Below are positions 33,383-45,210 of a stretch of DNA of 64,000 bases, in pieces. The notes under the pieces are model-generated. The model searched no databases. It worked only from the letters and a program-made list of their open reading frames with translations, and was not told the DNA's origin. Made by a program: the position numbers and the translations under genes. Positions within the stretch are counted from its first letter, which is position 1, and the number at the start of each line of letters is the position of its first letter. Origin of the DNA: Diphasiastrum complanatum (taxonomy: Eukaryota; Streptophyta; Lycopodiopsida; Lycopodiales; Lycopodiaceae); contig CM055102.1 in NCBI GenBank assembly GCA_029204225.1, positions 6,535,320 through 6,599,319 of the forward strand, in the 5' to 3' direction.

Positions 33383-33692
33383 GGCGGATAGCTCAGTGGT
33401 AGAGCATCTCATCCGGTATGAACCGTAACCAACGGAAGTAACAAAAAGAAAGAAAGATGAAAGAACCGTGTTCACAGATTTAGTGGAAATCTGTGAACAA
33501 GACTCTTGTGGCAGAGGATCGAAATAAATTTTGATTTTCAAGATGCAGGACATTGTGGCAACGGAATGCAACATTATTTTCTAGGAATCAAAGCCAATGT
33601 TGGCAGAGACTATTGGAGCAATTATGCACAACTATCAATAGATGTAATTCATCAATGTTTTAGGTTGTTGTTGTTGTTGTTGTTGTTGTAGC
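33383..33692 (+). mobile_element. Possible tRNA-derived SINE with (TTG)n tail
   Basis: The start GGCGGATAGCTCAGTGGTAG plus AGC matches a tRNA 5' half with the pol III A box (33,389-33,405). A weak B-box-like GGATCGAAAT lies at about 33,516, after the 79-bp hairpin element. The 3' end is (TTG)8-9 at 33,665-33,690, a tail type known from plant SINEs. No target duplication was found and the A-to-B spacing is too long unless the hairpin element is an insertion. A decayed tRNA gene is the alternative. Confidence 0.45.
33420..33498. repeat. 79-bp hairpin element, copy 2
   Basis: GAACCGTAACCAACGGAAG begins the segment, and a perfect 12-bp inverted repeat ends it: GTTCACAGATTT (33,470-33,481) and AAATCTGTGAAC (33,487-33,498), with loop AGTGG. 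It lies between the A box and the weak B box of the SINE-like sequence. Copy 1 is at 23,299-23,377. Confidence 0.75.
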
Positions 33693-35124
33693 AAATTATT
33701 CAGTGAGTTAGAATCAAGATCTTTTATAGATCAAAATAAGCAAAGATGCAATAGCTAACAGTTTTACGAATTTTTCAAGTTTGGATTTTTTCTGAAAGCA
33801 ATGTGTGTTGCCCAATTCCGATTGTTGTTTTCTATTTCCTTTAATATCCATTTGAGTAGTGTATGATATTTCCTACAATCTGAATTAGCTTTAATTTCAC
33901 AATTTTAGAATATTATTTCATAGCTATTTTGTGAAAATTGTCAACTAGTTTCGACATTTTATTTGGCATTTTTGGAGGCCAAAATGAAATCTCAACTTAG
34001 AGATAGTTTCATATTTGTCAATAAGGGCCTAGATGGTGGTATTACTATTTTTGGCAAGTAGATAAGTGGATGACGTTATGTTTGGACCCATTCTAATTGG
34101 AAAGCATTAAGAAGATAGAACTTGTCAACAAAAATCGATCAAATCTGCCAGATTTTGGTCAAAATGAGGCAAAAATCGTCATCAGAGCTGATAATTTTTT
34201 TTTTCTATTACAAAAAATGTTTGCCGAGTTGCAAGCACCTTCGATTTTGATCACAGAACCTTTAGTTTGAAGGGCGAATAATCCTTTCCAACAGATTTCC
34301 AGAAACATAAAAAAAACCAAATACAGAAAAAGGTCCTTCGTCCGATTCACTGTGCATAGGTATGATTCAGGTTTATCTATTGCCAGTTTGGCAAAGAAAA
34401 ATATCAGAAATAAAAGGTTTCTCATAGGATCAATTGTCATATTGTCATATTTTTTGTCAAAAAAGTCTCTTTTTTGCAAAAATACCAGTATTACTCTTGA
34501 TTCTTCGCCAAAACCTTTGTCAAGTTTCCAAATTATTCTACTTATAGTAATTTATTATTTTTGAGTTCGACGAACATTCATTTTATCTGGATCACAAAAA
34601 ATCATTATTTTTTCCCTCGCCAAACTACAGAAATTGTGCTTTTATGTGTCAAGAACCTTCGTCTGTTCTACCCTAGCTTTATTTGTGTCAGATTCTTAGT
34701 CTGAGAGTTCGATGAAGGTTATTTCCATAGAATTTGTCAGAAAATCCTTATCAGAGAGTTTTTTTTTACCTAAAATGACACTGCTGTGAACCTTCGACAA
34801 GTTAACCGTCGCCTAAGGAACCTTCGTCAGTTCTACTTTTATGTTCTAATTTTCCAGATCAAGTCTCTATCAAATTTTGGGTCAAATCTGATCCAGTTTG
34901 ATTTTGATTCTGAGAATTTTTTCATTTTGAGAAGTGTCAATCGATTGATCTTAGGATTTTTTTTCACGGTATAGGTAATTCTCATCAAGTGGAAGAGATC
35001 TAGCAGATCTGATCTGAGATAGTTTCTGATTGAAAATATAGATCCAATCTCATTGTCTGCTTGATCTAATCTGTAATAATAGCTGTCCTTGGAGGTGCTC
35101 CTCAGGAAGTCAATTCAAGCATTG
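33693..35124. other. Non-coding, probable 5' region of gypsy G
   Basis: No gene. The word AACCTTCGTC (or GAACCTTCG) recurs at 34,651, 34,789 and 34,820, with poly-T runs between. Its position before the Gag of element G suggests LTR or leader, but no boundary or PBS is identified. Confidence 0.35.
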
Positions 35125-35128
35125 TTAT

Positions 35129-37807
35129 GAGAGCACCCCATCTAGATCTACCCAAATACAATGGATTAACAGATCCAGTTAGATTTCTTCAGATCTATTC
35201 TGAATCTTGTGAATTTTATGGCAAAGTTGAAGAAACAAAGTGTTTCTGATTACAAAGCCTTGCTAGCTTTCAGCCCTTCACCTGACGAAGATGTTCGTGA
35301 ACTCGAACATCTGGAGATACAAAACACGAAGAGTTTCGCGAACACGAAAGTCAACAGAGACGAAGACGAACGGTTCGCGAACACGAACGGTTCGCAAACA
35401 CAAAGGATCCACGAACGAGACTCCTTTGCAGTCCAACAAGAGAGAAAGGTAGACAAGGTAAACGAAACCAACGGTGGAAACGAAACCTGTTCTGTCCTCA
35501 CGCTCCAAGGAGTACCACCAGAGATCATGCAAGTACCCAGAAGTACAGAGATATGATCTGATGGCATGACGTCAGCAGATACTTCCTAGGTCATGGCTAA
35601 TCTGTCACTCTTGTAATTCCCTGATTAGTTGTAGATATATAATCACTCTAATCTTAGGTTTACATAGAGATACTGTACTGACTAGATAATACTTGACATA
35701 TATCAGAACAGGATACACCGAGTGTAACTAAGAGAAGAGACATTGAAGAAGTTTGATGCTAGTAAGCAATAAAGACAAACACAGACAGAAGCTCCGTCTG
35801 TGTGCGAGAAGATAATTCTGTCTATGATCAGAAGATCCAATTGTCCACTAGTGAAGCAAGACTACTACTCGTGAGAGAGCCGTGCTTCTCTCACGCCAAC
35901 GCACTGCATGAATTCGCATGCAGTGCCCTGAAGAAATCAGAGAAAATCAATATAGATTATTTTCTAGTTGTTTCTGATCTTGGATGTTGAATGCTTATGC
36001 TGTTTATTTCATATGTCTGAGTTTTCTTGTTCTCTTTGAATTTCGCACCTTAGTTGAAATTAAGTCGAATGTTGTATTAATTTTATGAACGTAGATCAGT
36101 AGTAACTGACTACTCTCTGGAGGATTGTAGGAGTGTTTCAACTGGTAGTGCCTTGCGAACGCATCTGAACTCCATCCGAATCTTGAAAGAGAGTCGTGAC
36201 TGTTTCATGAATATTCTCCCCTAGATTCATTACACGTATCAGAGCATCTCACGATTTCCATCAGTGGTATCAGAGCATCTCACGATTCTCATCAGAAGTT
36301 TTTCCCCAAGATAAACTTAAGCTATTTCCAATGGCCTTAACAAGTGTCGCTGCAGCACAAGATTGGTACTATAGTCAAGATGAAACTGAACGTACAGATT
36401 GAGAGACTGTCACACTAGCCCTTATCACACGGTTCAAACCTCAAAAGTTTATGGAAGACCCTTTTCTACTTTTAAGTAAAATTAAAATGGGAAAGCGGGA
36501 AATGGTTCAAGATTACATAGATGAGTAAAACGCCTTAGATTTGAGTGTGAACCTAAGCTAATTAATGAAAATTCCATGACTATGTAGTTTTTGTCAGGTC
36601 TGCCTAAAAGGATCAGACGTGAGCTGTGAGTAAGCAATTTTGCAAAACACTATGGACGATGCAATTCAAGAGGAGGATGAAGATTCAGACGATGAGCCAA
36701 ATATCAGTATGTTGTCTTATATAGTAGGGTGGACCACTACGACATCCACCACTATTGCATCAACGAATGTCAATGCTACTATAGAGATGATGCTCAACTA
36801 GTTCAAAAAACTTGGGAAGAACCAACAGAAACAGATGGAAAAGTTGTAGTCGCAATTTGATGAGAAGATCAAAGCAGTGGACAAGCGAACAAGGAACCTA
36901 AGAAGTTCCTACCAGAAAAAATGTTTGGTGTTCCACTTGTATGGGAAATCACACGATGAATAAGTGTTCTCAATTGAAAAAATGAATGGAAATCAGTATA
37001 TGCCATTTGTGCAATTCACCTGATCATGAGACTGCTTCTTGCAACTTCAATTCTCAGATAATTTAGCAATGGTATGCCCAGATGGAATATCAAGAACCAC
37101 ATTATGGAGAAAATCCAACAGCTAGACCTCGTCAATCTGCTCTTGGATACTCGGAATGGTCAGCCTTACCTGCCCCACCAAAGCACCCTGCTACTCCTGC
37201 CAATTTGATGGAACCAGAACCTAACAGAGGTACCGAGCAATGAGATTATAGCAATGATCATGAAGGTGGATTTGCAGAATAGTATGCTATTTATGCTATT
37301 GCACAACAACAAGCATCGAGAAACTGGACCAGAGCACCACTTGGATGCCTTGCATGTGGAGAAAATCACAAAGCTGTCGAATGTCCAAACAAACACAAAT
37401 TTGTACCATTTTGTTGTGACTGTGGTTATGGACATTGCTATAAGGAATGTCCAGCAAGACCAAAGCCACCACCGGCTACAGCTCCTGTAAATTTGATAAC
37501 AATCAGGCAAAGACCAGAAGCTTAGAATGAACCAAGTGTACCCTTGATGGTGGTTACCAGAGCACAGAAGCAGAAAGAACTTGTAGCAGTTCCAATACCT
37601 GTTGATTCTATACCATTAATTGATATACCAACAACATCTGGAGTCTATCCAAATCTTCATGTAGAAAAACGAAGATATCAGGATATGAGACAGTGGATTG
37701 AACATTTTCAAGAAGAAGAGGAGCTTGAAGCTGCTAGAGCAACAACCGAAGTTCATTCTTCACTAGTGCAACCATTGAACAATCCACGTACAAACATGAA
37801 TGTTTAG
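35129..37807 (+). pseudogene. Gypsy G Gag with four zinc knuckles, split by a solo LTR
   Basis: Gag starts MRAPHLDLPKYNGLTDPVRF at 35,129. After the solo LTR it resumes with FPQDKLKLFPMALTSVAAA and YYSQDETERTD. A stop-ridden middle leads to four knuckles in one frame: CSTCMGNHTMNKC (36,929-36,967), CHLCNSPDHETASC (37,001-37,042), CLACGENHKAVEC (37,346-37,384) and CCDCGYGHCYKEC (37,412-37,450). Three of the four are CX2CX3HX4C, one residue shorter than usual. A final open frame (37,544-37,807) has VEKRRYQDMRQWIEHFQEEE. The four-knuckle frame is interrupted by at least three stops. Confidence 0.82.
35228..36294 (+). repeat. Solo LTR of the copia D family
   Basis: It starts TGAAGAAACAAAGTGTTTCTG and follows the copia D LTR to near its end. 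It then ends CATCA with a duplicated terminal segment of about 30 bases (GTATCAGAGCATCTCACGAT near 36,237 and 36,268). The flanks are AAAGT (35,223-35,227) and GAAGT (36,295-36,299), a 5-base duplication with one mismatch. No internal region follows: Gag of gypsy G resumes at once. Unequal recombination between two LTRs is the usual origin. Confidence 0.88.
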
Positions 37808-38089
37808 TTGCATCATCATGAAGAACCCTTCAAGATGATTGAACCGAAAGCGTTGCAAACAGAACTGCTCATGAAAATTTTGTCCAGTAAGATCAATATT
37901 TCATTGGAAAGTTCCTGAAGTTGGTGCCAAAAGAAAAGTATTAGCGCAAAAGTTAACTCAAGCTGAACCCGAAGTTCATCAAGAGCCACTTTTTTGTGCT
38001 GGATTTGAAGAATCTAATAAAATACTCCATGTCAAAGCAGCTTGGGAAAGTGAACAAAAAAATATCACCATGCCGATACAACATAGACA

Positions 38090-38500
38090 ATTTCCTAACG
38101 AAGCAGCCGTGATAGATGGCGGTTCGGAAGTTAACTTGATTTCTACAAAGCTATGTGCAAAGTGGGGCCTTACAAAGATAAAGCCTGCGACTTTTGTCAT
38201 TAAGCTGGCTGATCAAACGACAGTCCATTCGTGAGGAATGGTTAAAGATATACCTGTCAGAGTTGCCGGAGTATAGTTCGTCATTACTTTCATAGTAATG
38301 GACTTACCAGAATCACCAAATGTCTACTGAGTCCTTTTGGGATGCCCATGGTTATGAGTTGCGCAAGTAGTTCATAACTGGGATACAGGGAAAATCACTT
38401 TTGAAAATCGTGAACGTGCAGTCAAGGTTGATCCTATAACTTGGACTATCAAACCAATGGCTCAAAAAGAGGATGATGATTCGTCAACAACGGATCATAC
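38090..38500 (+). pseudogene. Gypsy G aspartic protease
   Basis: The motif AVIDGGSEVNLISTKLCAKW has Asp-Gly-Gly at 38,115-38,123 where Asp-Ser/Thr-Gly is normal. LADQTTVHS, then VITFIVMDLPESPNVY and VLLGCPWL lead to WDTGKITFENRERAVKVD, the same layout as protease F. Stops interrupt near 38,234, 38,274 and 38,328. Confidence 0.78.
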
Positions 38501-38649
38501 TTGTGACCGACCAGTAAAAAATTGGGGCTTCATTACGACTCTCAAACTGATATTGTCAACTAGAATCAAGCACTTGTAATGATTGACTGTACACCAGGAT
38601 ATATGTGTCAACAAGACATGTCCTTTACTGAATATGGCCGTAATATTCA

Positions 38650-41290
38650 ATGAAGTACTATATCGATCTTTAGAAGTACACTAAGAGATAATTTTCCTAT
38701 CGGGTCTGATTCTCTCCAATCTAATAACATCACCTTCACGTAACCTCAATTTACATGAGTCACTGGGTGAGTTCTCACCTTACATTGAAAATCAATATTC
38801 AAAAGTCAAAGATCCAGATAATTATAGGCCAAGACTATTCACAAATACTTGTAGACATGTCATAGATGCTTCTTGGTACCAATACACTTAGGATTTTTCA
38901 AAATCTAAATTACCTCAATTCATCCAACCAAAATCTCTTAGGAGATCCATCAAGATAAAAACGACTTTCACTCACCTCTGAGTACTCCAGATACTCTCTT
39001 GAGTTAAGTGCTCTATTCCTAGCAACATATACAAGGAAATAGCAACCATACACTCTTGATAGATTTATATGTCTCCTAATTAACCGGAGATTTAGGCTGA
39101 AAATAGTACACAAGCATTCCTGTAAAGAAAGCAAATTCCTCATAAGTAAATCATTACTTAATGAAAATGCCCGTGAGATGTACATAATCTCAAATATGCA
39201 TTGGAGTAAAGAAATTTAGAGCTCAAATAACAAATCTAAATCTTTAACTCTCCCAATTGATCAAGAATTACTTATTATCTTAAGAATCCTCACATTTCTT
39301 CATAATCTTCTAATGACCTTTAAGTATCTATTTATGATTCGTCAATCCTAAACATTTAGAATTTTATGATTCGTCAATCATAATTTACAGGATTCCAAAA
39401 CCATACTTCATCATTAAAAAAGTATTGGAGTATATGCACAACATACAACTCAGAAAATATAAGAATCATTCTGAAATCTTTTTCACAAGGAAAATCATTG
39501 GATTCCAAGAATATTCTTTCACACCAATTCTTAAACAGATTATGAGCTCCAAATTCTACAATCAACCAAGTAATTAAAGACCATTACAACATTCGTCTTT
39601 AACAACATAAACTTTATACAATCACCTATAACAACATCTAGAGATTACAAAGTTCTCCTGAATTTCAAAAATTCAGTTTACCATTCTTGGAACCATTAGG
39701 ATCCGGTATCCAATTGAGCTCACTGGGATACTATCACTAATGAATCAAGTCTGAAATACTCATCCAAGAATTTTGTATATCCTATGCATACAATCTCCCG
39801 ATGAATCCAAATGACTCATAAGTTGTGTCTTACAAGCAATACACACAAAACAAACAGTTTTCGATGAATTCTTTTCACACTCTCCATTTTAACAATTAAC
39901 TTCCACAAGAGTAAATCAACTACTCAAGTTAATTGTCCATGATTTAGGAATCTTAAATGTCTAGGTGAAGAATTCAATTATACTAGTATAACACCACATT
40001 TAGAACCTTATCCAAATCATTTTTAAGTTAACCTATAGATCTATCAGAACAGATCTATTAGCTCTGCAAGTACTTGTCAAACACAATACTTGATCAGATG
40101 TCTATGTTCAACAACTAGGTTAAGTGCACCGGATAACCTTAGTAACCAGGAATACATAGTAGATCCAAACAAGATTAATCGTGTACATATGAGAAAAATC
40201 TCACTATGACCCAATACATAAACATATATGTCATTATCTAGCAGATTCCTCCAAAATCCGCATATGTTACTCACATATATCACTAAGAATCTTGTAACTC
40301 AGCTACATAGGATTCTATTTCTCTTGAGTAAATAACATATCTGGGAAATCTTTGAAGTGAATAATTCCACATCACAAGTTTTCCAACCATCATACTTTTA
40401 CAAACATAATTTCTTCATCCAATCAACGTACTTCAGATCTTAGTGTACAAACCAAGATTAAGCTTACTTATATAGACATCTTTAAACATAAGATTAAGAT
40501 TAAAACTTTATTCCCTCTGATCCAATCAGCAGAATCTTAAATTGATTTTTACCACCACTAACCATATTCATGAATATCTAACACCTCAAAACCCATTCCT
40601 CTAGTTCCAAATTATTCAAAACAATCACTAGAAATTTTCTCTATTCCCACTGGATAATTCCACCATTGCACACATACTGGATTCCACAAAAGAAATGCAA
40701 CTGGTTGATCCCATGAAAGTCTTATTCCTATCATTTTTTTTCTCCCTTTTTAGAAGAAATTCCATAATTTGATTAAAAAGTTCCCAGGAGACAACGTATA
40801 AGATATCGAAGATTCGAAAAAAATTAGTAATGAGTATCCAATACTATTACAATCGGACTTTTTCCTCAAAATCATAAAATATCTTATCCCGAGTGATAGA
40901 AACATTACTCTCAATAATCAACTATCAAATAGAGATAAACATTTGGGATCATGAAGTTTAAATTCCACTTAATCAGTTGAAAACATCAATTGATTCTGAG
41001 CTATATTCACAAAACTGAAATGAAAGCATAAAAATTCATATAACTTCAACAATCATTCAGAACCTAGTTCTACACTAGAAGGAATAATATGAATCTCAAT
41101 CCAATTGTCTCGTATTTAAGAAATTTCTAGAAAGTAGAAATTTAAATTAAAAGAGAAATAGCTTTTAAGGGTATCCGATTTGAAATTTATGAGATACCAT
41201 ATAGGGATCCGGATCTATATCTCATAACCTCTCCAAATGCCCCTAACAAGTTTAACCAATGGTTTCAACTGTTAGCATTACCAATAAATA
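38650..41290. other. AT-rich stretch without recognisable gene
   Basis: About 2.6 kb at low GC, with no protein family, RNA gene or clear repeat on either strand. A minus-strand frame at 38,910-39,185 (YLEYSEVSESRFYLDGSPKRF is typical of its style) is the longest, but matches nothing I know. It could be old transposon or intergenic sequence. Confidence 0.45.
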
Positions 41291-41782
41291 AATACTAATG
41301 ACTGGTCTACAAATCATTCTCGCACAAGAATTCTCCTTTGAAATCACTGATGTTCCATACCATCAGTTTTCTCTCCAAGAAAGTTTTTTGCTTTTAGATC
41401 TGCTCTTCAGAAAATCAAAAAGATTATCTGACCATCCTATATACAAATATAGGTTCCGATCTTCAAGAAGATCTATAACCACATTATCCGATAATCCAGA
41501 GATTGTAAAACCTCCATCTGGATTTCCAATATTGGTGCTCTAGGAAAAGCATAGATATGAGTTTGCTTATGTAAAACCTGAGGCTTTATTTGATGATGAT
41601 TAGTGAGAAGAACATGGACTTGCCAGATTTTCAATAATAACCATATGAGTTTGGTGGCCATTCCTGATAACCTTGTTCATCGACAAATGGGTAGTCGACA
41701 CCATCCATCAGAGGATCCCATGATAAGGCTGGTTGATATTGATCCTGATAGAGCGGAGCTACTTTCCCTAGTGGAATTGTCG

Positions 41783-42108
41783 TGGTCTCTCTCAATTCGT
41801 AATGTGGATAGGACGTGCTGTCTTGACTGCTTAGTATCTAGGTATTCGTGGTATGCTTTAACCAGAAGACTTTCTTCGGTTGTCAATCTTACCAATTGAG
41901 GACAAGGCATAGACATTGTAGGCGCTAGTTCTTGTCGTATTCTCATGGTCTCTCTCAATTCGTAATGTAGATAGGATGTGTTGTCTTGACTGCTTAGTCT
42001 ATCTAGGTATTTGTATGCTTTAACCAAAAGACTTTCTTCAACAATCAATCTTACCAATTATGGACAAGGTGTAGACATTGTAGACGCTAGTTCTTGCTGT
42101 GCAGTTGA
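41783..42108. repeat. 163-bp tandem duplication
   Basis: TGGTCTCTCTCAATTCGTAA begins both copies (41,783 and 41,946). Each runs to GCTAGTTCTTG before the next unit. The copies differ at roughly one base in ten. On the minus strand they give two similar protein segments (VRLxxEESLLVKAY) in the C-terminal part of the Gag region. Confidence 0.9.
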
Positions 42109-43697
42109 TCTTTTTGGGCTTGAATTCCATGGATTTGGCCTTTCAAGCATTGTTATACCTGGATTTAGAACTGTATTGGTGGTCTGTTGCTTTGTGTTAC
42201 AATTAGACTTTGGTTGGACATTGCCCATCGATGATTTTGCACTTGGTTGGCAATTGTCGACCTTAGTCTTTTCTTTCCCATTGTCTTGCGGTCTTGAGGA
42301 CTGCATGACCATGCTTGCTTGCAAACCTTGTGCAGGTTTTCTGCCAAGAGTTTGAGTTGCCACAGGTACCTGTTGTAATGTAGCATCCACTGTTTGTTGT
42401 AGAAGGCTAGGTAGAATTCTCGTAATTTTTGTTGTTACAATTTGTTTGATGGATTCTACCAGCTCCATCTCTTATGATGTCGTGGTCATTTGAAGTTGAG
42501 GTGATGCTGTGCACTTTTTGGATTTGGAAGAATTGTCATGTAATCCACTGGCCTCAAAACCAGGCGGCACTAAAATTTTCCATTTGTGGTGGATCTTGAG
42601 TGGATTTGTCTGATAACATGGTACATGCTGGTCCTTATAAGATAATGCCATTTTAGCTTTTTGTAATTGCCTCGATGGACATTCTAGACATGGATGGTTG
42701 ACACTGCATTTTGAACACCAAGGTAAAAATACTGTTGGATCACCTCGATGTGGGCATTCTAATCGATGATGTCTTCCACCACATCCAAAACATTGTACCA
42801 TGCATAGAATACCATCCCCTCGGAGGTGATAAGCATACACAGGTTGCAAATGTCCCTTCTCACTCTTCACATAGTAGAGTGGTAAGCTACTATGGTCTTC
42901 AACTGAATTCGGGAACAAGCCTAACGATATTACCAACACTTTCACTCCATCTTTTCCGGTTGAGGACTGTCCTGATGTGCTCGGGACAAAACTCCTGACA
43001 TCCATTGAATGATTCTCTTGTTGGCTCGTCATTAAGTTTGACCTTTCTTGATTCTAAACTCCAACCTCATGGTCTACATTATGCCCTTGATTTTTCAACC
43101 GAGGGTTTCGTACTGGACATTCAGTGCGTGCATGACCTCCAAAACAATATCCACACTGGTCCGATTGAAGAATTTTCATTCTACAAGGCTTAGGCTCATG
43201 TTGGTCATCTTTTTGTTGATCTCAGTCAACTTTGTGACATGTGGCACTTGGGTCTTGACTCTACTATGAGGCCTGTCTTCCTCTCTTGCATGATTGGCTA
43301 ACGTTGTGGATTTTGGTTCCTCTGATGCCCCATTCGATGATGTAGCAATAGAATAGGGATGATCCACCTCCTCCATTGAGATCTTTGCTTCCGTAAGAGC
43401 GGCATCTTGACAAATTTGTACAAATGAAGTATAGGATGCCACGTCTCCTATGCTAGATGTGATCTCATTGAGCAGTTCGACATAGTAGTTCATCATTATG
43501 ATTTTTGTAGGTAGAGGTGGATCACAACTCCTCACGATGTTGTAAATTCTATAAGTGTATTGTTTAATAGTTTCATCAGGGAACATGTGTACTTCAAACA
43601 ACTGTGCAAGTGGAGTTGCCATAGCTAGACAATGGAGTGTAGTAGAGATAGCTGCGTGGTGAATTGCTTCAATGCCAGCACAATGGTGGCGTTCCAT
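42058..43697 (-). pseudogene. Gypsy H Gag with three shortened zinc knuckles
   Basis: The N-terminal frame (43,697-43,176) is capsid-like: LFEVHMFPDETIKQYTYRIY and SSIGDVASYTSFVQICQDAA. After a frameshift come CGYCFGGHARTEC (43,155-43,117), then CFGCGGRHHRLEC (42,792-42,754) and CSKCSVNHPCLEC (42,717-42,679), all CX2CX3HX4C. The stretch VISLGLFPNSVEDHSSLPLY lies between. A last frame (42,468-42,058) is Gln/Thr/Lys-rich. At least two frame changes are present. Confidence 0.78.
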
Positions 43698-43719
43698 TTT
43701 TTTTTTTAGAAGAGGGCGA

Positions 43720-44280
43720 GTAAAGATGACGAGTAATTATAGTGGGCAAGTAATGATGGGCGAGTAATGGAGGTGAGTTATACTGTAATAATTTATAACT
43801 CGTTGAGCTCTCAGAAGATAGATCAGTATGTGTGCAGGCCTCAACTCTGATAGCGAGTAAAGATAGTGAACAAAAAAAATGAAAAAACTTTGATGGCGAG
43901 TTATAAATTCCTGATGGTGAGTTATAACTATTGAGTAATCAAAAAGATGGGAATTAGAAAAATGGTGGGAAAATCAAAATGGCGAGTAATGGTTCTGAGC
44001 ATGAGTAATATGTTATAACTCGTCGGTCACCAGGAAGATGCCTTGAGCTTGCTAATCATTGTGCTCTGATGGCGATTAAAGTGGATGAGAAAAAAGTGGA
44101 AAAAGGTGGTCTGGCGAGTAAAAGTACTGATGGTGAGTTATAACTTATAACTCCTCGAGCTCACAGAATAGTGTTTGGAGCCTACCTAGCTCTCTAGAGA
44201 AGTGGCGAGTAAAGAGGAGAAGAAAAAAGTGGAAAAAGGCTTGTAGGCGAGTAATAAACCTGTCAAAAAGAGAGAAAATA
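43720..44280 (-). repeat. Leader repeats of gypsy H (GGCGAGTAA / GAGTTATAACT words)
   Basis: The word GGCGAGTAA or a close variant occurs about ten times. The longer block TATAACTCGTyGAGCTC-like occurs at 43,789, 44,013 and 44,147, so three degenerate units are likely. The region lies between the PBS and Gag on the minus strand. Confidence 0.7.
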
Positions 44281-44305
44281 AAAGAAAAGGACTGTTTAAC
44301 ACCGT

Positions 44306-44324
44306 CTCCTCCACAACGACGCCA
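44306..44324 (-). other. Primer-binding site of gypsy H
   Basis: The minus strand reads TGGCGTCGTTGTGGAGGAG. It resembles the TGGCGCCGTTGCC site (tRNA-Asp type) common in plant gypsy elements. Six bases separate it from the LTR end at 44,331. Confidence 0.6.
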
Positions 44325-44330
44325 AAAAAA

Positions 44331-45200
<870 letters not shown>

Positions 45201-45210
45201 GAATATTCCA

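Larger units (their letters stand above)
35125..38620 (+). mobile_element. Ty3/gypsy retrotransposon G, Gag and protease only
   Basis: The plus strand holds a Gag core, four zinc knuckles and a protease, then degenerates before RT. Removing the solo LTR at 35,228-36,294 and one 5-base duplicate restores a continuous Gag reading frame across the insertion point. Many stops show an old copy. It is closest in style to F and H. Confidence 0.82.
41677..44330 (-). mobile_element. Ty3/gypsy retrotransposon H, Gag region
   Basis: The minus strand shows a PBS-like site (44,324-44,306), a repeat-rich leader, Gag with knuckles (43,697-42,058) and a tandem-duplicated segment at the left end. No protease, RT or integrase is present to the left, so the element is truncated or non-autonomous. 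Its LTR would start at 44,331. Confidence 0.72.

Noticed and set aside
33383-33412. Functional tRNA gene
   Set aside because: A D-arm is present, but no anticodon arm or T-arm follows at the right distance.
36261-36275. Primer-binding site of a further element after the solo LTR
   Set aside because: TGGTATCAGAGCA is present, but Gag of gypsy G continues right after 36,299, so it is a duplicated LTR end rather than the start of an internal region.
38910-39185. Host gene exon in the AT-rich block
   Set aside because: No recognisable domain and no convincing splice sites; kept as part of the no-gene stretch.
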